64,000 bases of DNA from Acidobacteriota bacterium (GTDB lineage Bacteria; Acidobacteriota; Terriglobia; Acidiferrales; UBA7541). Of the stretch, positions 8,937 through 18,646 are shown piece after piece (the stretch's first letter is position 1; every line of letters starts with the position of its first letter). Location of the stretch: the NCBI GenBank assembly GCA_003223245.1, contig QHYI01000118.1, forward strand, positions 46,126 through 110,125, given 5' to 3'. The notes below the pieces were generated by a model. That model saw only the letters and a program-made list of their open reading frames with translations, searched no databases and was not told where the DNA came from. Position numbers and translations under genes: made by a program.

Positions 8937-10529
8937 TTAGCGGACTCCCAGCTTTTCTACGCCCATGGTTTGCGTGACGTGCAGGGAAACCGTCTTGGCA
9001 TGGGGCATCGCGCTGACGCGCGCCGCGGCTTCGTACGCCCACTGCGGCTCGGCTTGGTCCATCACGGTTTGCGTGGCCGCTGCGGTGCGCCGCGTAATGA
9101 ATGGCGAGCCAATGCCCATCCACAGGATGACCACGGCCATGGTTGCGAGAATCCAATTTTCGCGGAGGGACACATCCGACAGCGCGCGGTTTTTCTCGCG
9201 CGTAACGTCGCCGAAGAACACCCGCTGGTACGACCACAGTAGGTAGCACGCGGAGAGAATCACGCCGAGCGCAGCCCACGCGGCCCAGCCCCAGTGACGC
9301 TGATACGTGCCCAGCAGAATCAAAAATTCGCCGACGAATCCGTTGAGCATGGGCAAGCCCAGCGACGACAACGCTACAAACAGGAAAAACGCGGCGAGTT
9401 TCGGCATCGGAGTGGAAAGCCCGCCGAATTCGCCGATCTCAAACGTGTGTCGCCGGTCGTACAGCATGCCCACGAGCAAGAAGAGTGCGCCGGTCGAAAC
9501 GCCATGCGCGAGCATCTGGAATACCGCGCCCTGCATGGAAATGCGCTGAAACGCAAAGATGCCCAGCACCACGAAACCGAGGTGGCTGACGGAAGAATAG
9601 GCAACGAGCTTTTTCAAGTTGGGCTGTACCATGGAAACCAGCGCGCCGTAAATGATTCCGATAATCGCCAGCACGGCGACCCAGCGCGCCGCGCGATGCG
9701 ATGCGTCGGGGAACAACGGCAGGCAGAAGCGGATCATGCCGTAAGTGCCGAGCTTCAGGAGTACGCCGGCGAGCATCACCGAACCCGCCGTGGGAGCTTC
9801 CACGTGCGCGTCGGGCAGCCAAGTGTGCAGCGGGAACACGGGAACTTTGATGGCAAACGCCACGAAGAACGCCAGGAAGAGCAACATCTCCGTGCGCGGC
9901 TCGAGCACCAACTGGCCATTCGCCAGCATCTGCTGAATGGTCGGCAAATCGAATGTGCCCGTCGCGTTGTAGAGCCAGATGATCCCGACCAGCATCAAGA
10001 TGGAGCCGGCCATCGTGTAGAGGACGAATTTCACTGCGGCGTACACACGGCGCTCGTGGCCCCAGATGCCGATCACGAAGGCCATGGGAATCAGCACCAT
10101 CTCCCAGAAAAGGAAAAAGAGGAAAAGGTCGAGCGAAAGGAAAACGCCGACGACGCCGACTTCGAGCAACAGCATCATGACGAAAAATTCCTTCACGCGA
10201 TGCCGGATGCTGCTCCAGGAAGCCAGAACCGAAATAGGCGTCAGGAACGTAGTCAGCAGGACGAGGAACATGCTGATGCCGTCGACGCCGAGGTGATAGT
10301 GAATGGGCGGAGCGGGGATCCACTTGGCGAATTCTTCGAGCCGATATCCGGATGAACCGATGGGCACGCCGCGCAGGAGCAGCAGTGAAAAGAGAAATTC
10401 CGCGACCGCAACAAGCATGGCGATCGAGCGGATGAACTTGTGATCGTCGCCGCGCAGCATCATCAGCGCCAGCGCGCCGACGGCGGGGAAGAAGATCAGC
10501 ACGGAGAGCAAATGTCCGCCGGAAAGCAT
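8937..10529 (-). CDS. nuoM: NADH-quinone oxidoreductase subunit M, locus 2
   Basis: 530-residue proton-pumping subunit. Conserved marks: FWEMVLIPMAFVIGIWG, KVPVFPLHTWLPDAHVEAPT and NLKKLVAYSSVSHLGF. I place the start at the ATG at 10529, where it shares one base with the nuoL stop (TGATG); the longer frame upstream would run 29 codons into nuoL and has no family resemblance. The short start gives MLSGGHLLSVLIFFP, a normal first helix. Confidence 0.95.
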   Translation of the reverse strand: MLSGGHLLSVLIFFPAVGALALMMLRGDDHKFIRSIAMLVAVAEFLFSLLLLRGVPIGSSGYRLEEFAKWIPAPPIHYHLGVDGISMFLVLLTTFLTPISVLASWSSIRHRVKEFFVMMLLLEVGVVGVFLSLDLFLFFLFWEMVLIPMAFVIGIWGHERRVYAAVKFVLYTMAGSILMLVGIIWLYNATGTFDLPTIQQMLANGQLVLEPRTEMLLFLAFFVAFAIKVPVFPLHTWLPDAHVEAPTAGSVMLAGVLLKLGTYGMIRFCLPLFPDASHRAARWVAVLAIIGIIYGALVSMVQPNLKKLVAYSSVSHLGFVVLGIFAFQRISMQGAVFQMLAHGVSTGALFLLVGMLYDRRHTFEIGEFGGLSTPMPKLAAFFLFVALSSLGLPMLNGFVGEFLILLGTYQRHWGWAAWAALGVILSACYLLWSYQRVFFGDVTREKNRALSDVSLRENWILATMAVVILWMGIGSPFITRRTAAATQTVMDQAEPQWAYEAAARVSAMPHAKTVSLHVTQTMGVEKLGVR

Positions 10530-12511
10530 CAGCGCACCAAGCCCACGGCGATTTTGCTGGCGCTCGGCCAGAAGAAAATCATGGCGAGCACCACGATCGC
10601 GCCCGCCACAACCCATACGGCGTAGCTGCGCGTGTTGCCGGATTGTGAATGGCGCACACCATCACCGGTTGCCGAAGTTCCGTGCGCGATGCCGTTCACG
10701 GTGCCATCAATGCCCGCGACGTCGATGGCCTTCCAGAAGACGTTGGTCGAGAGCCAGACCAAGGGCCGGACCACCGCGGCGGCGTAGAACTCATCCACGT
10801 AATATTTGTTCAGCAGCGTGGTGTAGGCCGGCTTCATGGATGTCGCCAAATCATCCGCTTTGCGCGGATTTCTGATGTACAGCCAGTATGCGACTGCCAG
10901 GCCGACCAGGGCGGCTACCACGGCCACTCCAGAGAGAATCAATTCGAGTTGGTGCGCGGCGGCTTCGGCGCCGGTCTGAACGGCTTCGCGCGCGCCAAAT
11001 ACTGGCCCCAGGAAATTCGCAAAATGGTCGGCCCCGCCGTAGAGCGTGGGCAGCGCGAACCAGCCGCCGACCGTTGAGAGAATTGCGAGCACCACCAGCG
11101 GTCCGCGCATGCTCCACGGCGATTCGTGCACGTGCACTTTCTTTTCCTCATAGCGCGGCTGGCCGCTGAAAGTCAGGAAAATCAGCCGGAACATGTAGAA
11201 GGCGGTGAGCACTGCGGCAAGCAAGCCGACAGCGTAGAGAACGAGGCCCCCGGCCTTACTCTGCAACGAGGCGAAGAGAATCGCGTCTTTCGAAAAGAAG
11301 CCCGCGAAAGGCGGGATGCCCGCAATGGCCAAAGTGGCGATGAGCATGGTGGCGTAGGTCCAGCGAATCTTCTTGCCAAGCCCGCCCATCTTCGGCATTT
11401 CCTGCTCGCCGCCCATGGCGTGAATCACCGAGCCCGCGGCCAGGAACAGCAGCGCTTTGAAGAATGCGTGGGTCATCAGGTGAAAGATGCCTGCCGTAAA
11501 GGCGCCTACGCCGCAGGCCAGGAACATGTAGCCAAGCTGGCTGACGGTGGAATACGCCAGAACTTTTTTGATGTCTGTCTGCACCAAGCCAATGGTGGCT
11601 GCGAAAAATGCCGTGGCGCAGCCCACGATGGCGACTACGAGCATTGCGGTTGGCGAGTGCGAGAACAAAATGTGGGACCGCGCGACCACGTAGACGCCGG
11701 CGGTCACCATCGTGGCCGCGTGAATCAACGCGCTGACCGGCGTGGGGCCTTCCATCGCATCAGGGAGCCAGACATAAAGAGGAAGCTGCGCGGATTTGCC
11801 CGTCGCGCCCATGAAAAGAAGCAGGCAGGCAATCGTCAGAGTTCCGAGGTGCCCCATCGCATCTTTCGGCCACAAATCCGCCTTGGCAAAGATCTGCGCG
11901 AAATCCAGTGTGCCGAATGCCCGGAACAGCAAAAACATTCCCAGCATGAAGCCGAAATCGCCGATGCGGTTAACGATAAACGCTTTCTTGCCGGCATCCG
12001 AGGCAGACTTTTTCAGGAACCAAAAACCGATAAGCAGGTAACTTGAAAGTCCAACGCCTTCCCAGCCGACAAACAGTAGCGCGTAATTCGCGGCCAGCAC
12101 CAGAATCAGCATGAAAAACATGAACAAATTAAGGTAGGAGAAAAAGCGGTAGTAGCCGCCTTCGTGGGCCATGTACCCGATAGAATAAATATGGATGAGC
12201 CAGCCGACGCCGGTGACCACCAGCACCATGACGACGGTGAGCTGGTCCATCTGCAAGTCGAAGCCAGCGCGGAAACTTCCGGCGGTGATCCAGGTGAAGA
12301 ATTCTTTGTGGAAGAGCGCTTGTCCGGAGTGGAAAAACTCGCGGACGGCTTCGACTGCGCAGAGAAAGGAAAGCCCCGTTGAGGTAATGGCCGTGGCAGT
12401 GACGTATTTATTCGGCCACTTCGCGCCCAATAGCCCGTTGACCGCGGAACCGAGGAGCGGCAACAGCGGAACAATCCACAAAGACTCGAGCATCGGATGA
12501 TGTGCAGGCAT
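10529..12511 (-). CDS. nuoL: NADH-quinone oxidoreductase subunit L, locus 2
   Basis: 660-residue antiporter-like subunit with the lateral amphipathic helix at its C-terminal end. Conserved core: FVGWEGVGLSSYLLIGFWF, KSAQLPLYVWLPDAMEGPTPVSALIHAATMV and KVLAYSTVSQLGYMF. The length is normal for a complete NuoL, and this copy serves as the ruler showing how much is missing from the plus-strand copy at the window edge. It overlaps both neighbours by a single base (TGATG junctions), a sign of translational coupling. Confidence 0.96.
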   Translation of the reverse strand: MPAHHPMLESLWIVPLLPLLGSAVNGLLGAKWPNKYVTATAITSTGLSFLCAVEAVREFFHSGQALFHKEFFTWITAGSFRAGFDLQMDQLTVVMVLVVTGVGWLIHIYSIGYMAHEGGYYRFFSYLNLFMFFMLILVLAANYALLFVGWEGVGLSSYLLIGFWFLKKSASDAGKKAFIVNRIGDFGFMLGMFLLFRAFGTLDFAQIFAKADLWPKDAMGHLGTLTIACLLLFMGATGKSAQLPLYVWLPDAMEGPTPVSALIHAATMVTAGVYVVARSHILFSHSPTAMLVVAIVGCATAFFAATIGLVQTDIKKVLAYSTVSQLGYMFLACGVGAFTAGIFHLMTHAFFKALLFLAAGSVIHAMGGEQEMPKMGGLGKKIRWTYATMLIATLAIAGIPPFAGFFSKDAILFASLQSKAGGLVLYAVGLLAAVLTAFYMFRLIFLTFSGQPRYEEKKVHVHESPWSMRGPLVVLAILSTVGGWFALPTLYGGADHFANFLGPVFGAREAVQTGAEAAAHQLELILSGVAVVAALVGLAVAYWLYIRNPRKADDLATSMKPAYTTLLNKYYVDEFYAAAVVRPLVWLSTNVFWKAIDVAGIDGTVNGIAHGTSATGDGVRHSQSGNTRSYAVWVVAGAIVVLAMIFFWPSASKIAVGLVR

Positions 12512-12813
12512 CAGAGTTTCAGCAGGTCCACGCGCTCGACGTTGAGCGTTTGCCGGTTGCGCGCAATCAAAATGATAATTCCGAGGCCCACGGCCGCTTC
12601 TGCCGCCGCGACCACGATCACGAACAAAACAAAAACCTGGCCGTCGAGCTTGCCGAGCGCCTGGCTAAAGGCCACGAACGCCAGGTTCACGGCGTTGAGC
12701 ATCAACTCGATGGACATGAAAACGGTGATGACGTTGCGCTTAAAAATGAACGCGAAAACGCCCAGGCCAAACAAGATCGCGCTTAGGATGACGTAGTAGT
12801 TCGTTGGGACCAT
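12511..12813 (-). CDS. nuoK: NADH-quinone oxidoreductase subunit K
   Basis: 100-residue, three-helix membrane subunit of complex I. The conserved second helix FMSIELMLNAVNLAF carries the buried glutamate of the central proton axis, and a second Glu sits in AAAEAAVGLGIIILI. It starts 1 nt after nuoJ and shares one base with the nuoL start. Length is exactly that expected for the family. Confidence 0.95.
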   Translation of the reverse strand: MVPTNYYVILSAILFGLGVFAFIFKRNVITVFMSIELMLNAVNLAFVAFSQALGKLDGQVFVLFVIVVAAAEAAVGLGIIILIARNRQTLNVERVDLLKL

Positions 12814-12814
12814 C

Positions 12815-13318
12815 TCAACTTTTCTCCCGCTGCGCCAGAACCGTAGCGCCCAGAATCGCCACGAGAATCAGGAACGAGGTCAATTCAAACGGATAAACAA
12901 AATCCTTGAAGACCATTTCGGAGATGCCTTTGGTCGAAGACAGCGCGCCGGTTTGCGCTGCGGCCTGCACGCTTGCGCCCGACTTGGCAATCGTTGCGGC
13001 AACAAAAGCCGCGAGGGCCATAGCCAACAGGAGTCCTGCCGGCCCAGCCATCTTCGAAAGGCTGGTGCGCTCTTCGACACCGGCATTCAGCAACATGATG
13101 ACGAAAACGAAGAGCACCATAATCGCGCCGCCGTAGACGATGATCTGCACGGCTGCGACGAACTCCGCGCCCATGAGCAGGTAGAGGCCAGCGAGCGCCA
13201 CCATCACCACGATGAGCGAAAGCGCGCTGTGAATAGGATGCCTTTGCAGAATCAGGCTGACCGCTCCGACCACTGCGAGCGCAGCCAGGATGAAAAACAC
13301 AAGGAGCGGCTCGGTCAT
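12815..13318 (-). CDS. nuoJ: NADH-quinone oxidoreductase subunit J
   Basis: 167-residue, five-helix membrane subunit. The pi-bulge helix region (FVAAVQIIVYGGAIMVLFVFVIML) is highly typical. The start is the ATG at 13318, which overlaps the nuoH stop by four bases (ATGA); an in-frame ATG four codons further upstream lies deeper in nuoH. nuoJ follows nuoH directly, so nuoI, which normally lies between them, is absent from this operon. Confidence 0.94.
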   Translation of the reverse strand: MTEPLLVFFILAALAVVGAVSLILQRHPIHSALSLIVVMVALAGLYLLMGAEFVAAVQIIVYGGAIMVLFVFVIMLLNAGVEERTSLSKMAGPAGLLLAMALAAFVAATIAKSGASVQAAAQTGALSSTKGISEMVFKDFVYPFELTSFLILVAILGATVLAQREKS

Positions 13319-14544
13319 TTGGCACCCCATTGCATCCGCGCGAGGATCACGAAGCTAGTGAGAATGACGTTTAGGATGGAAACGGGCAAGAGCAATTTCC
13401 AGCCGAAGGCCATCAACTGGTCGTAACGGAAACGCGGAAGCGTTCCGCGCATCCACACGTAAATGAACAGAAAGAGCAAAACCTTGGAAAGAAACCAGAA
13501 CGGCCCCTGAATAAACTCATTGATGTGGGGAAACACGATCAAAGCCAGGCCGAGCGCAGTGATACCCGTTCCCGCAGCGGGCAAAACGACCCGCCCGAAA
13601 ATCGTTTCGTAGCGAAAGCCGTCCATGATGACCCACAAGCCGAAGGGAATCAGGAACACCGACGGCAAATAGTGCGTGAAGGTCCAGGAAGCTGGGAAGG
13701 GCGAGAGCCAGCCGCCGAAAAACATGATCGTGCACAAGCAGGAGACGGTGATCATGCTGGTGTATTCGGCAATAAAAAACATGGCGAATTTGAAACTGGC
13801 GTATTCGGTATGAAAACCGGCCACCAATTCAGACTCGGCTTCGGGCAAGTCGAAGGGCACGCGATTGGTTTCCGCAACGGCGGCAGTGAAGAAGCAAAGG
13901 AAGCCGAGAATTTGCGGCCAGAGGTTCCAGCCAAAGATGCCCCACTGCGGATGGCGCCCCTGAGCGTTGATGATGTCGCTCAAGTTGAAGCTGCCAGCCA
14001 TCAAGAGCACGCCCACGACGGACATGGTGAGCGCCAATTCGTAGCTGACCATCTGCGCGGAGCTGCGCAGCCCGCCGAGCAGCGGATACTTACTGTTCGA
14101 AGCCCAGCCGGCGAGCGCCACTCCGTAGACGCCCAGCGCGGTGATGGCAAACAGCGCCAGGATGCCGATATTCAAGTTTGGCGGAGCAATGCTGAGATAA
14201 ATGTCGCGGCCGTGCAGATGCAGCGGCTGCGGCCCAAAGGGAATGATGGCGATGGAGGTCAACGCCAGAGCGAGCGCCAGCAGCGGCGCCAGGTAGTAGA
14301 CGAATTTATCCACGCCTGCGGGCGTCGGATCTTCTTTGAAGAAGAATTTCATGCCGTCGGCGAGCGGTTGGAGCAGGCCGTGGGGGCCGACGCGGTGCGG
14401 TCCCCAACGCGATTGGATGTGCGCGACGACTTTGCGCTCGAACCAGGTCAGATAGGCGTTTACCGTAAGCACGATGAAAAGCAGAATACCGATTTTCGCG
14501 AGCGTGATGTACAGATCTTCTCTTGTAGCGAAGAGGAAATGCAC
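13315..14544 (-). CDS. nuoH: NADH-quinone oxidoreductase subunit H
   Basis: 409-residue membrane subunit linking the quinone site to the membrane arm. Marks: TWFERKVVAHIQSRWGPHRVGPHG near the N-terminus, the acidic loop PFDLPEAESELVAGFHTEYASFKFA that lines the quinone channel, and GTLPRFRYDQLMAFGWK near the end. It starts 2 nt after the nuoG stop. The C-terminal end overlaps nuoJ by four bases. Confidence 0.96.
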   Translation of the reverse strand: MHFLFATREDLYITLAKIGILLFIVLTVNAYLTWFERKVVAHIQSRWGPHRVGPHGLLQPLADGMKFFFKEDPTPAGVDKFVYYLAPLLALALALTSIAIIPFGPQPLHLHGRDIYLSIAPPNLNIGILALFAITALGVYGVALAGWASNSKYPLLGGLRSSAQMVSYELALTMSVVGVLLMAGSFNLSDIINAQGRHPQWGIFGWNLWPQILGFLCFFTAAVAETNRVPFDLPEAESELVAGFHTEYASFKFAMFFIAEYTSMITVSCLCTIMFFGGWLSPFPASWTFTHYLPSVFLIPFGLWVIMDGFRYETIFGRVVLPAAGTGITALGLALIVFPHINEFIQGPFWFLSKVLLFLFIYVWMRGTLPRFRYDQLMAFGWKLLLPVSILNVILTSFVILARMQWGAK

Positions 14545-14546
14545 GG

Positions 14547-16781
14547 TTAGCTATGCGCCTCCGGCACGGATTCCATCATGGTGCACCAGCGGCTAAGCGT
14601 GCCGCTAGTGAAGAGCGTATCGTTCGCGGAGCGAATGAGTCCTGCCGGAACGTCATAGGGCGCATGGCCGTTGCGGGCAACCTGCGCGCGAGTCACTTCG
14701 GCGCCGCCGGTCAGCAACCCGGCAAGAGGCACGTTGTAGGCAGGCACGGCCTTGCGAATTTCCGAGAACAGCTCACCGGGCGTTTTGTAAGGGAGGGCTT
14801 TGCCCAGGCCCTGCTTTTCAAGTTGATGCGAAAGAATGCGCAGCAGGTCACAATCGGTCCGCGGGCCCATCACGTCGGCGGCTCTGCGCAAAAGTTGAAT
14901 CTCGCCGGAGGTGTTGGTAACCGTGCCGTCTTTTTCGTAAGCCGACGCGGCCGGAAGAACGATGTCCGCGGCCTTGGCGGTTTCCGTGAGGAACATATCC
15001 TGCACGACAAGGAGATCGAGTTTGCCGCGCCCGCTGTCCGGCTTGGCAAAATGTGCCAGCGGATTGGCGCCTACGACATACAGGACCTTCAGTTGTCCGG
15101 AACGCGCCGCTTCGACCATTTGCGGCACGGTCAGTCCGGGTTTCGACGAGAGGACGCAGCCCCAGAGTTGTTCGAAGGATTCGCGCGCTTTGGCATCATC
15201 CACACGCGCGTAGCCGGGCAGGCGGTCCGGCAGCAAGCCCATGTCCGACGCGCCGCGCGAATTGGCGTAATCACCCAGAGCCATATAGCGCGTCTGGCCG
15301 GGCAGTTTGGAACCGAACGCGACGAGAGCGGCAATGGCGGCGCCGGAAACTTCCGCGCCAAAGACAATGGCCACATCGCTTTCCGCTTCGAGCGCGGCTT
15401 TCAGTTGGACGAGTTGCTCGACTAATTCCGGGGCGAGCTGTCCTTCTTCATGCGCGAGCCATTTCAAAACAGCAGGCTCTTGCCCGGCGGCAATTTTCAC
15501 GAACTGCCGGGCTTTGCGCTTCAGCTTGATTTCATTGGCGTTGATCAGGAAAAGCCTGGTTCCGAAATGCCGGATAGCGCTGCGAATTTGCCAGGCCACC
15601 AATGGATTCTGGTTGGTGGGATCATTCCCAATCACCAGCACGGCTTTCGATTGATACAACTGCTCCATGGTGAGAAGGGAATCGGCGGCACGTTCGCCAA
15701 GCGCCGTGATGAGTCCTGCGTAATCAGCGGTGCGGTGATGGTCGATGTTGTTGGTGCCAAAGGTCGCGCGGGCGAGACGCTGCAGAAGATAATTCTCTTC
15801 GTTCGAAGTGCGATTCGAGCCGATGAAGCCGATCGAGTCCTTGCCGCCCGAGTCGTACGCGGCCTTCAGCTTAGTTGCGGCGGCTTCGGCGGCTTGTTCC
15901 CACGAAACGGGGAAAAGCTGGTCACCCTGGCGCAGCAACGGCTGACGAATGCGTTCCTTATTGGTGGTGAAATCGAATCCGAAACGCCCCTTCACGCAGA
16001 GAAAATCTTTGTTGATGCCGCTGAGGTCGCGATTGTTGGCGCGCAAGATTTCGTGATTGCGCACGCTGAGCGTGGTCTTGCAGCCGTTCGAACAGTGCGC
16101 GCACACGGTCGGGACGTACTGCATTTCCCAAGGGCGGGTCTTGTAGCGGTAGGTGCCGCTGGTCAGCGCGCCCACGGGACAAATGTCGATGCACATGCCG
16201 CACTCTTCGCATTCGAGGTGATCGGCGCGGTTCGGGATGATCACGCTGTTCGCGCCGCGCAGGCCCACACCGAGAGCCTTCACGTCCATGCCCTCGTCGC
16301 AAACGCGCACGCAGCGGAAGCACAGAATGCATCGCGGAGCGTCGTAGTAGACGAGCTCGGACCACTTTTCCTCGGGGCGGTGAATTTTTTCTTCGACGAA
16401 GCGGCTGAAGTCTGCGCCGTAGCGGTAGGTCATGTCCTGGAGTTCGCATTCGCCGCCCTTGTCGCACACGGGGCAGTCGAGCGGATGGTTCGTCAGGAGA
16501 AGTTCGAGCATGGCCTTGCGCGCTTGGCGCACCTGCTCGGTATCCGTGCGAACGACCATGCCGTCGGTCGCGACCAAGGTGCACGCGGTTTGCAGCTTCG
16601 GCGCTTTTTCAACTTCCACGAGGCACATGCGGCATGCGGCTTGGAGAGACAGTCCAGGGTAGTAGCAGAACGACGGAACTTCCGTTCCGATGCGCCGCGT
16701 CGCCTCAATGACCAGCGTGCCTTGCGGCACTTGCAGTTCGCGATCGTTAATCTTCAGCTTGATGAGTCTCTGATCCGGCAT
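14547..16781 (-). CDS. nuoG: NADH-quinone oxidoreductase subunit G
   Basis: 744-residue iron-sulphur subunit of the peripheral arm. Domain order: a 2Fe-2S ferredoxin with Cys near residues 38-66 (SFCYYPG, CRMCLVEVE, TAC); the His-Cys 4Fe-4S motif HPLDCPVCDKGGECELQ near 98-115; two 4Fe-4S sets (CILCFRCVRVC, CEECGMCIDICPVG) near 150-205; then the molybdopterin-oxidoreductase-like region beginning CAHCSNGC with a fourth Cys about 28 residues on, which matches the extra N7 cluster motif. The rest resembles formate dehydrogenase folds without a catalytic cofactor. 48 nt separate it from nuoEF. Confidence 0.95.
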   Translation of the reverse strand: MPDQRLIKLKINDRELQVPQGTLVIEATRRIGTEVPSFCYYPGLSLQAACRMCLVEVEKAPKLQTACTLVATDGMVVRTDTEQVRQARKAMLELLLTNHPLDCPVCDKGGECELQDMTYRYGADFSRFVEEKIHRPEEKWSELVYYDAPRCILCFRCVRVCDEGMDVKALGVGLRGANSVIIPNRADHLECEECGMCIDICPVGALTSGTYRYKTRPWEMQYVPTVCAHCSNGCKTTLSVRNHEILRANNRDLSGINKDFLCVKGRFGFDFTTNKERIRQPLLRQGDQLFPVSWEQAAEAAATKLKAAYDSGGKDSIGFIGSNRTSNEENYLLQRLARATFGTNNIDHHRTADYAGLITALGERAADSLLTMEQLYQSKAVLVIGNDPTNQNPLVAWQIRSAIRHFGTRLFLINANEIKLKRKARQFVKIAAGQEPAVLKWLAHEEGQLAPELVEQLVQLKAALEAESDVAIVFGAEVSGAAIAALVAFGSKLPGQTRYMALGDYANSRGASDMGLLPDRLPGYARVDDAKARESFEQLWGCVLSSKPGLTVPQMVEAARSGQLKVLYVVGANPLAHFAKPDSGRGKLDLLVVQDMFLTETAKAADIVLPAASAYEKDGTVTNTSGEIQLLRRAADVMGPRTDCDLLRILSHQLEKQGLGKALPYKTPGELFSEIRKAVPAYNVPLAGLLTGGAEVTRAQVARNGHAPYDVPAGLIRSANDTLFTSGTLSRWCTMMESVPEAHS

Positions 16782-16829
16782 GGAATCCTTACTGAGAGCC
16801 CCGTGGCCTTCACTACTTGTGTTTTTGCT

Positions 16830-18644
16830 TTATCTTGCGCCAACCAGCGCTCCCGCGGATTTGTAAGCGCAACGTCCCTTCAAGTGGTCTTCAAACTCGC
16901 CGCGCCATTTTTTCATGATGCTGATGGTCGGCATGGCCGCGGCGTCGCCGAGCGGGCAGAACGTCCGGCCGAGCATGTTTTTCGCGAGTTCGGCGATGAG
17001 ATCGATGTCTTCTTCGCGTCCCAGGCCAGCGTGAAAACGTTCGAGCATCTTGCGCAGCCAGGTGGTTCCTTCGCGGCAAGGGATACACCAGCCGCAGGAT
17101 TCGTGCGCGTAGAAATGCATGATGCGCCGCCCCATGTCCACCATGCAGGTGTCTTCGTCCATCACGACCATGCCGCCGGAGCCGAGCATGGAACCGGCCT
17201 TCGCGAGCGAATCGTAATCCATAGGGATGTCGATTTCATCGGCAGTGAGCAGCGGACAGGAGCTTCCTCCGGGAATGACCGCTTTTAATTTCTTTCCATC
17301 CGCAATTCCGCCCGCCACTTCGTAAATAAACTTCTTCATGTTCATGCCGAGCGGAACTTCGTAGATCCCTGGTTTGCGGACGTGGCCCGAGACGCAAAGC
17401 ATGCGCGTTCCGCCATTTTTGGGTGTGCCGCGGTTGGCGTAGGTTTCGCCGCCCTCGCGTATAATCGAGGGCACGGCGCTCAGCGTTTCGACGTTGTTGA
17501 TGATCGTGGGGCCGCCATAGAGTCCGACGACGGCGGGGAAGGGTGGCTTGATGCGGGGGTAGCCGCGCTTGCCTTCGAGCGATTCCATCAGCGCGGATTC
17601 TTCGCCGCATTCGTAGGCCCCCGCACCGGTGTGAATCAGCAAATCGAAATCAAAGCCCGTGCCCAGAATATTTTTCCCCAGGTAGCCGGCGCCATAGGCT
17701 TCAGCGATGGCCGCGTCCACGATGTCCAGCACGTAGCGATATTCGCCGCGAATGTAAATGAATCCCTGGTGCGAGTTGATGGCGCGTCCCGCGATCACCA
17801 TGCCTTCAATCAACTGGTGCGGATCCATTTCCATCAACGGCCGGTCCTTGCATGTGCCGGGCTCGCTTTCATCCGCGTTGCAGATGACGTACCTTGCTTT
17901 CGGGGAATCCTTGGGCACGAACGACCACTTCATCCCGGCCGGGAAGCCCGCGCCGCCGCGCCCGCGCAAGTTCGATCTTTTGACTTCCTCGATGATGGAT
18001 TCCGGCGTCATTTCTTTCAAAGCTTTTTCCAACGCCTTGTAGCCGCCTTGCATGACGTACACATCGAGCTTGTGGGAATCCTTCATGCCCCAGCGCCGGC
18101 TGATGAGCGGCGTCTCCAGGACGTTCCGGTCATGCAGCGCGCCTGAAGTCACCGGTTCCGGTTGGGGGCGCTTTCCGGCGTCGAGTTCTTCGATGATGCG
18201 GTCAAATTTCAGTGGCGTCAGGTTTTCGTAGAAGTCGTAATTGACCTGCATCGCGGGCGCGCCGGTGCACGCCCCGATGCACTCGACTTCTTCGAGCGAG
18301 AACACGCCATCCTGCGTGGTTTCTTTGTGGCCTATCTCAAGGCGCTTCTTCGCGCGCTCCAGGATTTCGTAGCCGCCCTTCAGCATGCAGGCCACGTTGG
18401 TGCAGACCTGCACGTGATATTTGCCCATGGGTTTGCGGTGCAGCATCGAGTAGTACGCCAAAGTTTCTTCGACCTGCACGTTGTTCAGGTCCAGGCGCCG
18501 CGCGATTTCCGCGATCATTGCGTCGCTGATGTAGCCGAATTCGTCCTGCGCGTACATCAGCATGGGAATCAGCGCGCTGCGCTTCGCCGGATAACTGGTT
18601 TGCAGCTTTTCGAATTTCGCTGAAAGTTTAGGGGGAAGTTCCAT
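16830..18644 (-). CDS. Fused NADH-quinone oxidoreductase subunits E and F
   Basis: 604-residue single reading frame containing two complete complex I subunits. Residues 1-155 are NuoE (24 kDa, thioredoxin-like 2Fe-2S, cluster N1a) with C81, C86, C122 and C126. After a linker (about 155-185, KRPQPEPVTSGAL) residues 190-604 are NuoF (51 kDa): the FMN/NADH glycine loop GRGGAGFPAG at 228-237, ICNADESEPGTCKDR, and the C-terminal 4Fe-4S motif SCGWCIPCREGT with a fourth Cys in TFCPLGD. No stop or frameshift separates the halves. The start is 2 nt after the nuoD stop. These are the NADH-oxidising module, so this operon encodes an NADH-type complex I. Confidence 0.94.
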   Translation of the reverse strand: MELPPKLSAKFEKLQTSYPAKRSALIPMLMYAQDEFGYISDAMIAEIARRLDLNNVQVEETLAYYSMLHRKPMGKYHVQVCTNVACMLKGGYEILERAKKRLEIGHKETTQDGVFSLEEVECIGACTGAPAMQVNYDFYENLTPLKFDRIIEELDAGKRPQPEPVTSGALHDRNVLETPLISRRWGMKDSHKLDVYVMQGGYKALEKALKEMTPESIIEEVKRSNLRGRGGAGFPAGMKWSFVPKDSPKARYVICNADESEPGTCKDRPLMEMDPHQLIEGMVIAGRAINSHQGFIYIRGEYRYVLDIVDAAIAEAYGAGYLGKNILGTGFDFDLLIHTGAGAYECGEESALMESLEGKRGYPRIKPPFPAVVGLYGGPTIINNVETLSAVPSIIREGGETYANRGTPKNGGTRMLCVSGHVRKPGIYEVPLGMNMKKFIYEVAGGIADGKKLKAVIPGGSSCPLLTADEIDIPMDYDSLAKAGSMLGSGGMVVMDEDTCMVDMGRRIMHFYAHESCGWCIPCREGTTWLRKMLERFHAGLGREEDIDLIAELAKNMLGRTFCPLGDAAAMPTISIMKKWRGEFEDHLKGRCAYKSAGALVGAR

Positions 18645-18646
18645 GG

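Noticed and set aside
9294..10355. 353-codon plus-strand open frame
   Set aside because: Antisense shadow of nuoM with runs of Gln, His, Arg and Glu; no motif and no ribosome site.
11126..12046. 306-codon plus-strand open frame
   Set aside because: Antisense shadow of nuoL; composition is that of a mirror frame.
1..12511. nuoLMN repeated because of misassembly
   Set aside because: The two sets differ in length and throughout their sequence and lie in different gene contexts.
15450..17288. 612-codon open frame on the plus strand
   Set aside because: It lies antisense to nuoG and nuoEF, which are certain. It has low-complexity His/Ala/Val-rich content typical of the mirror frame of GC-rich genes.
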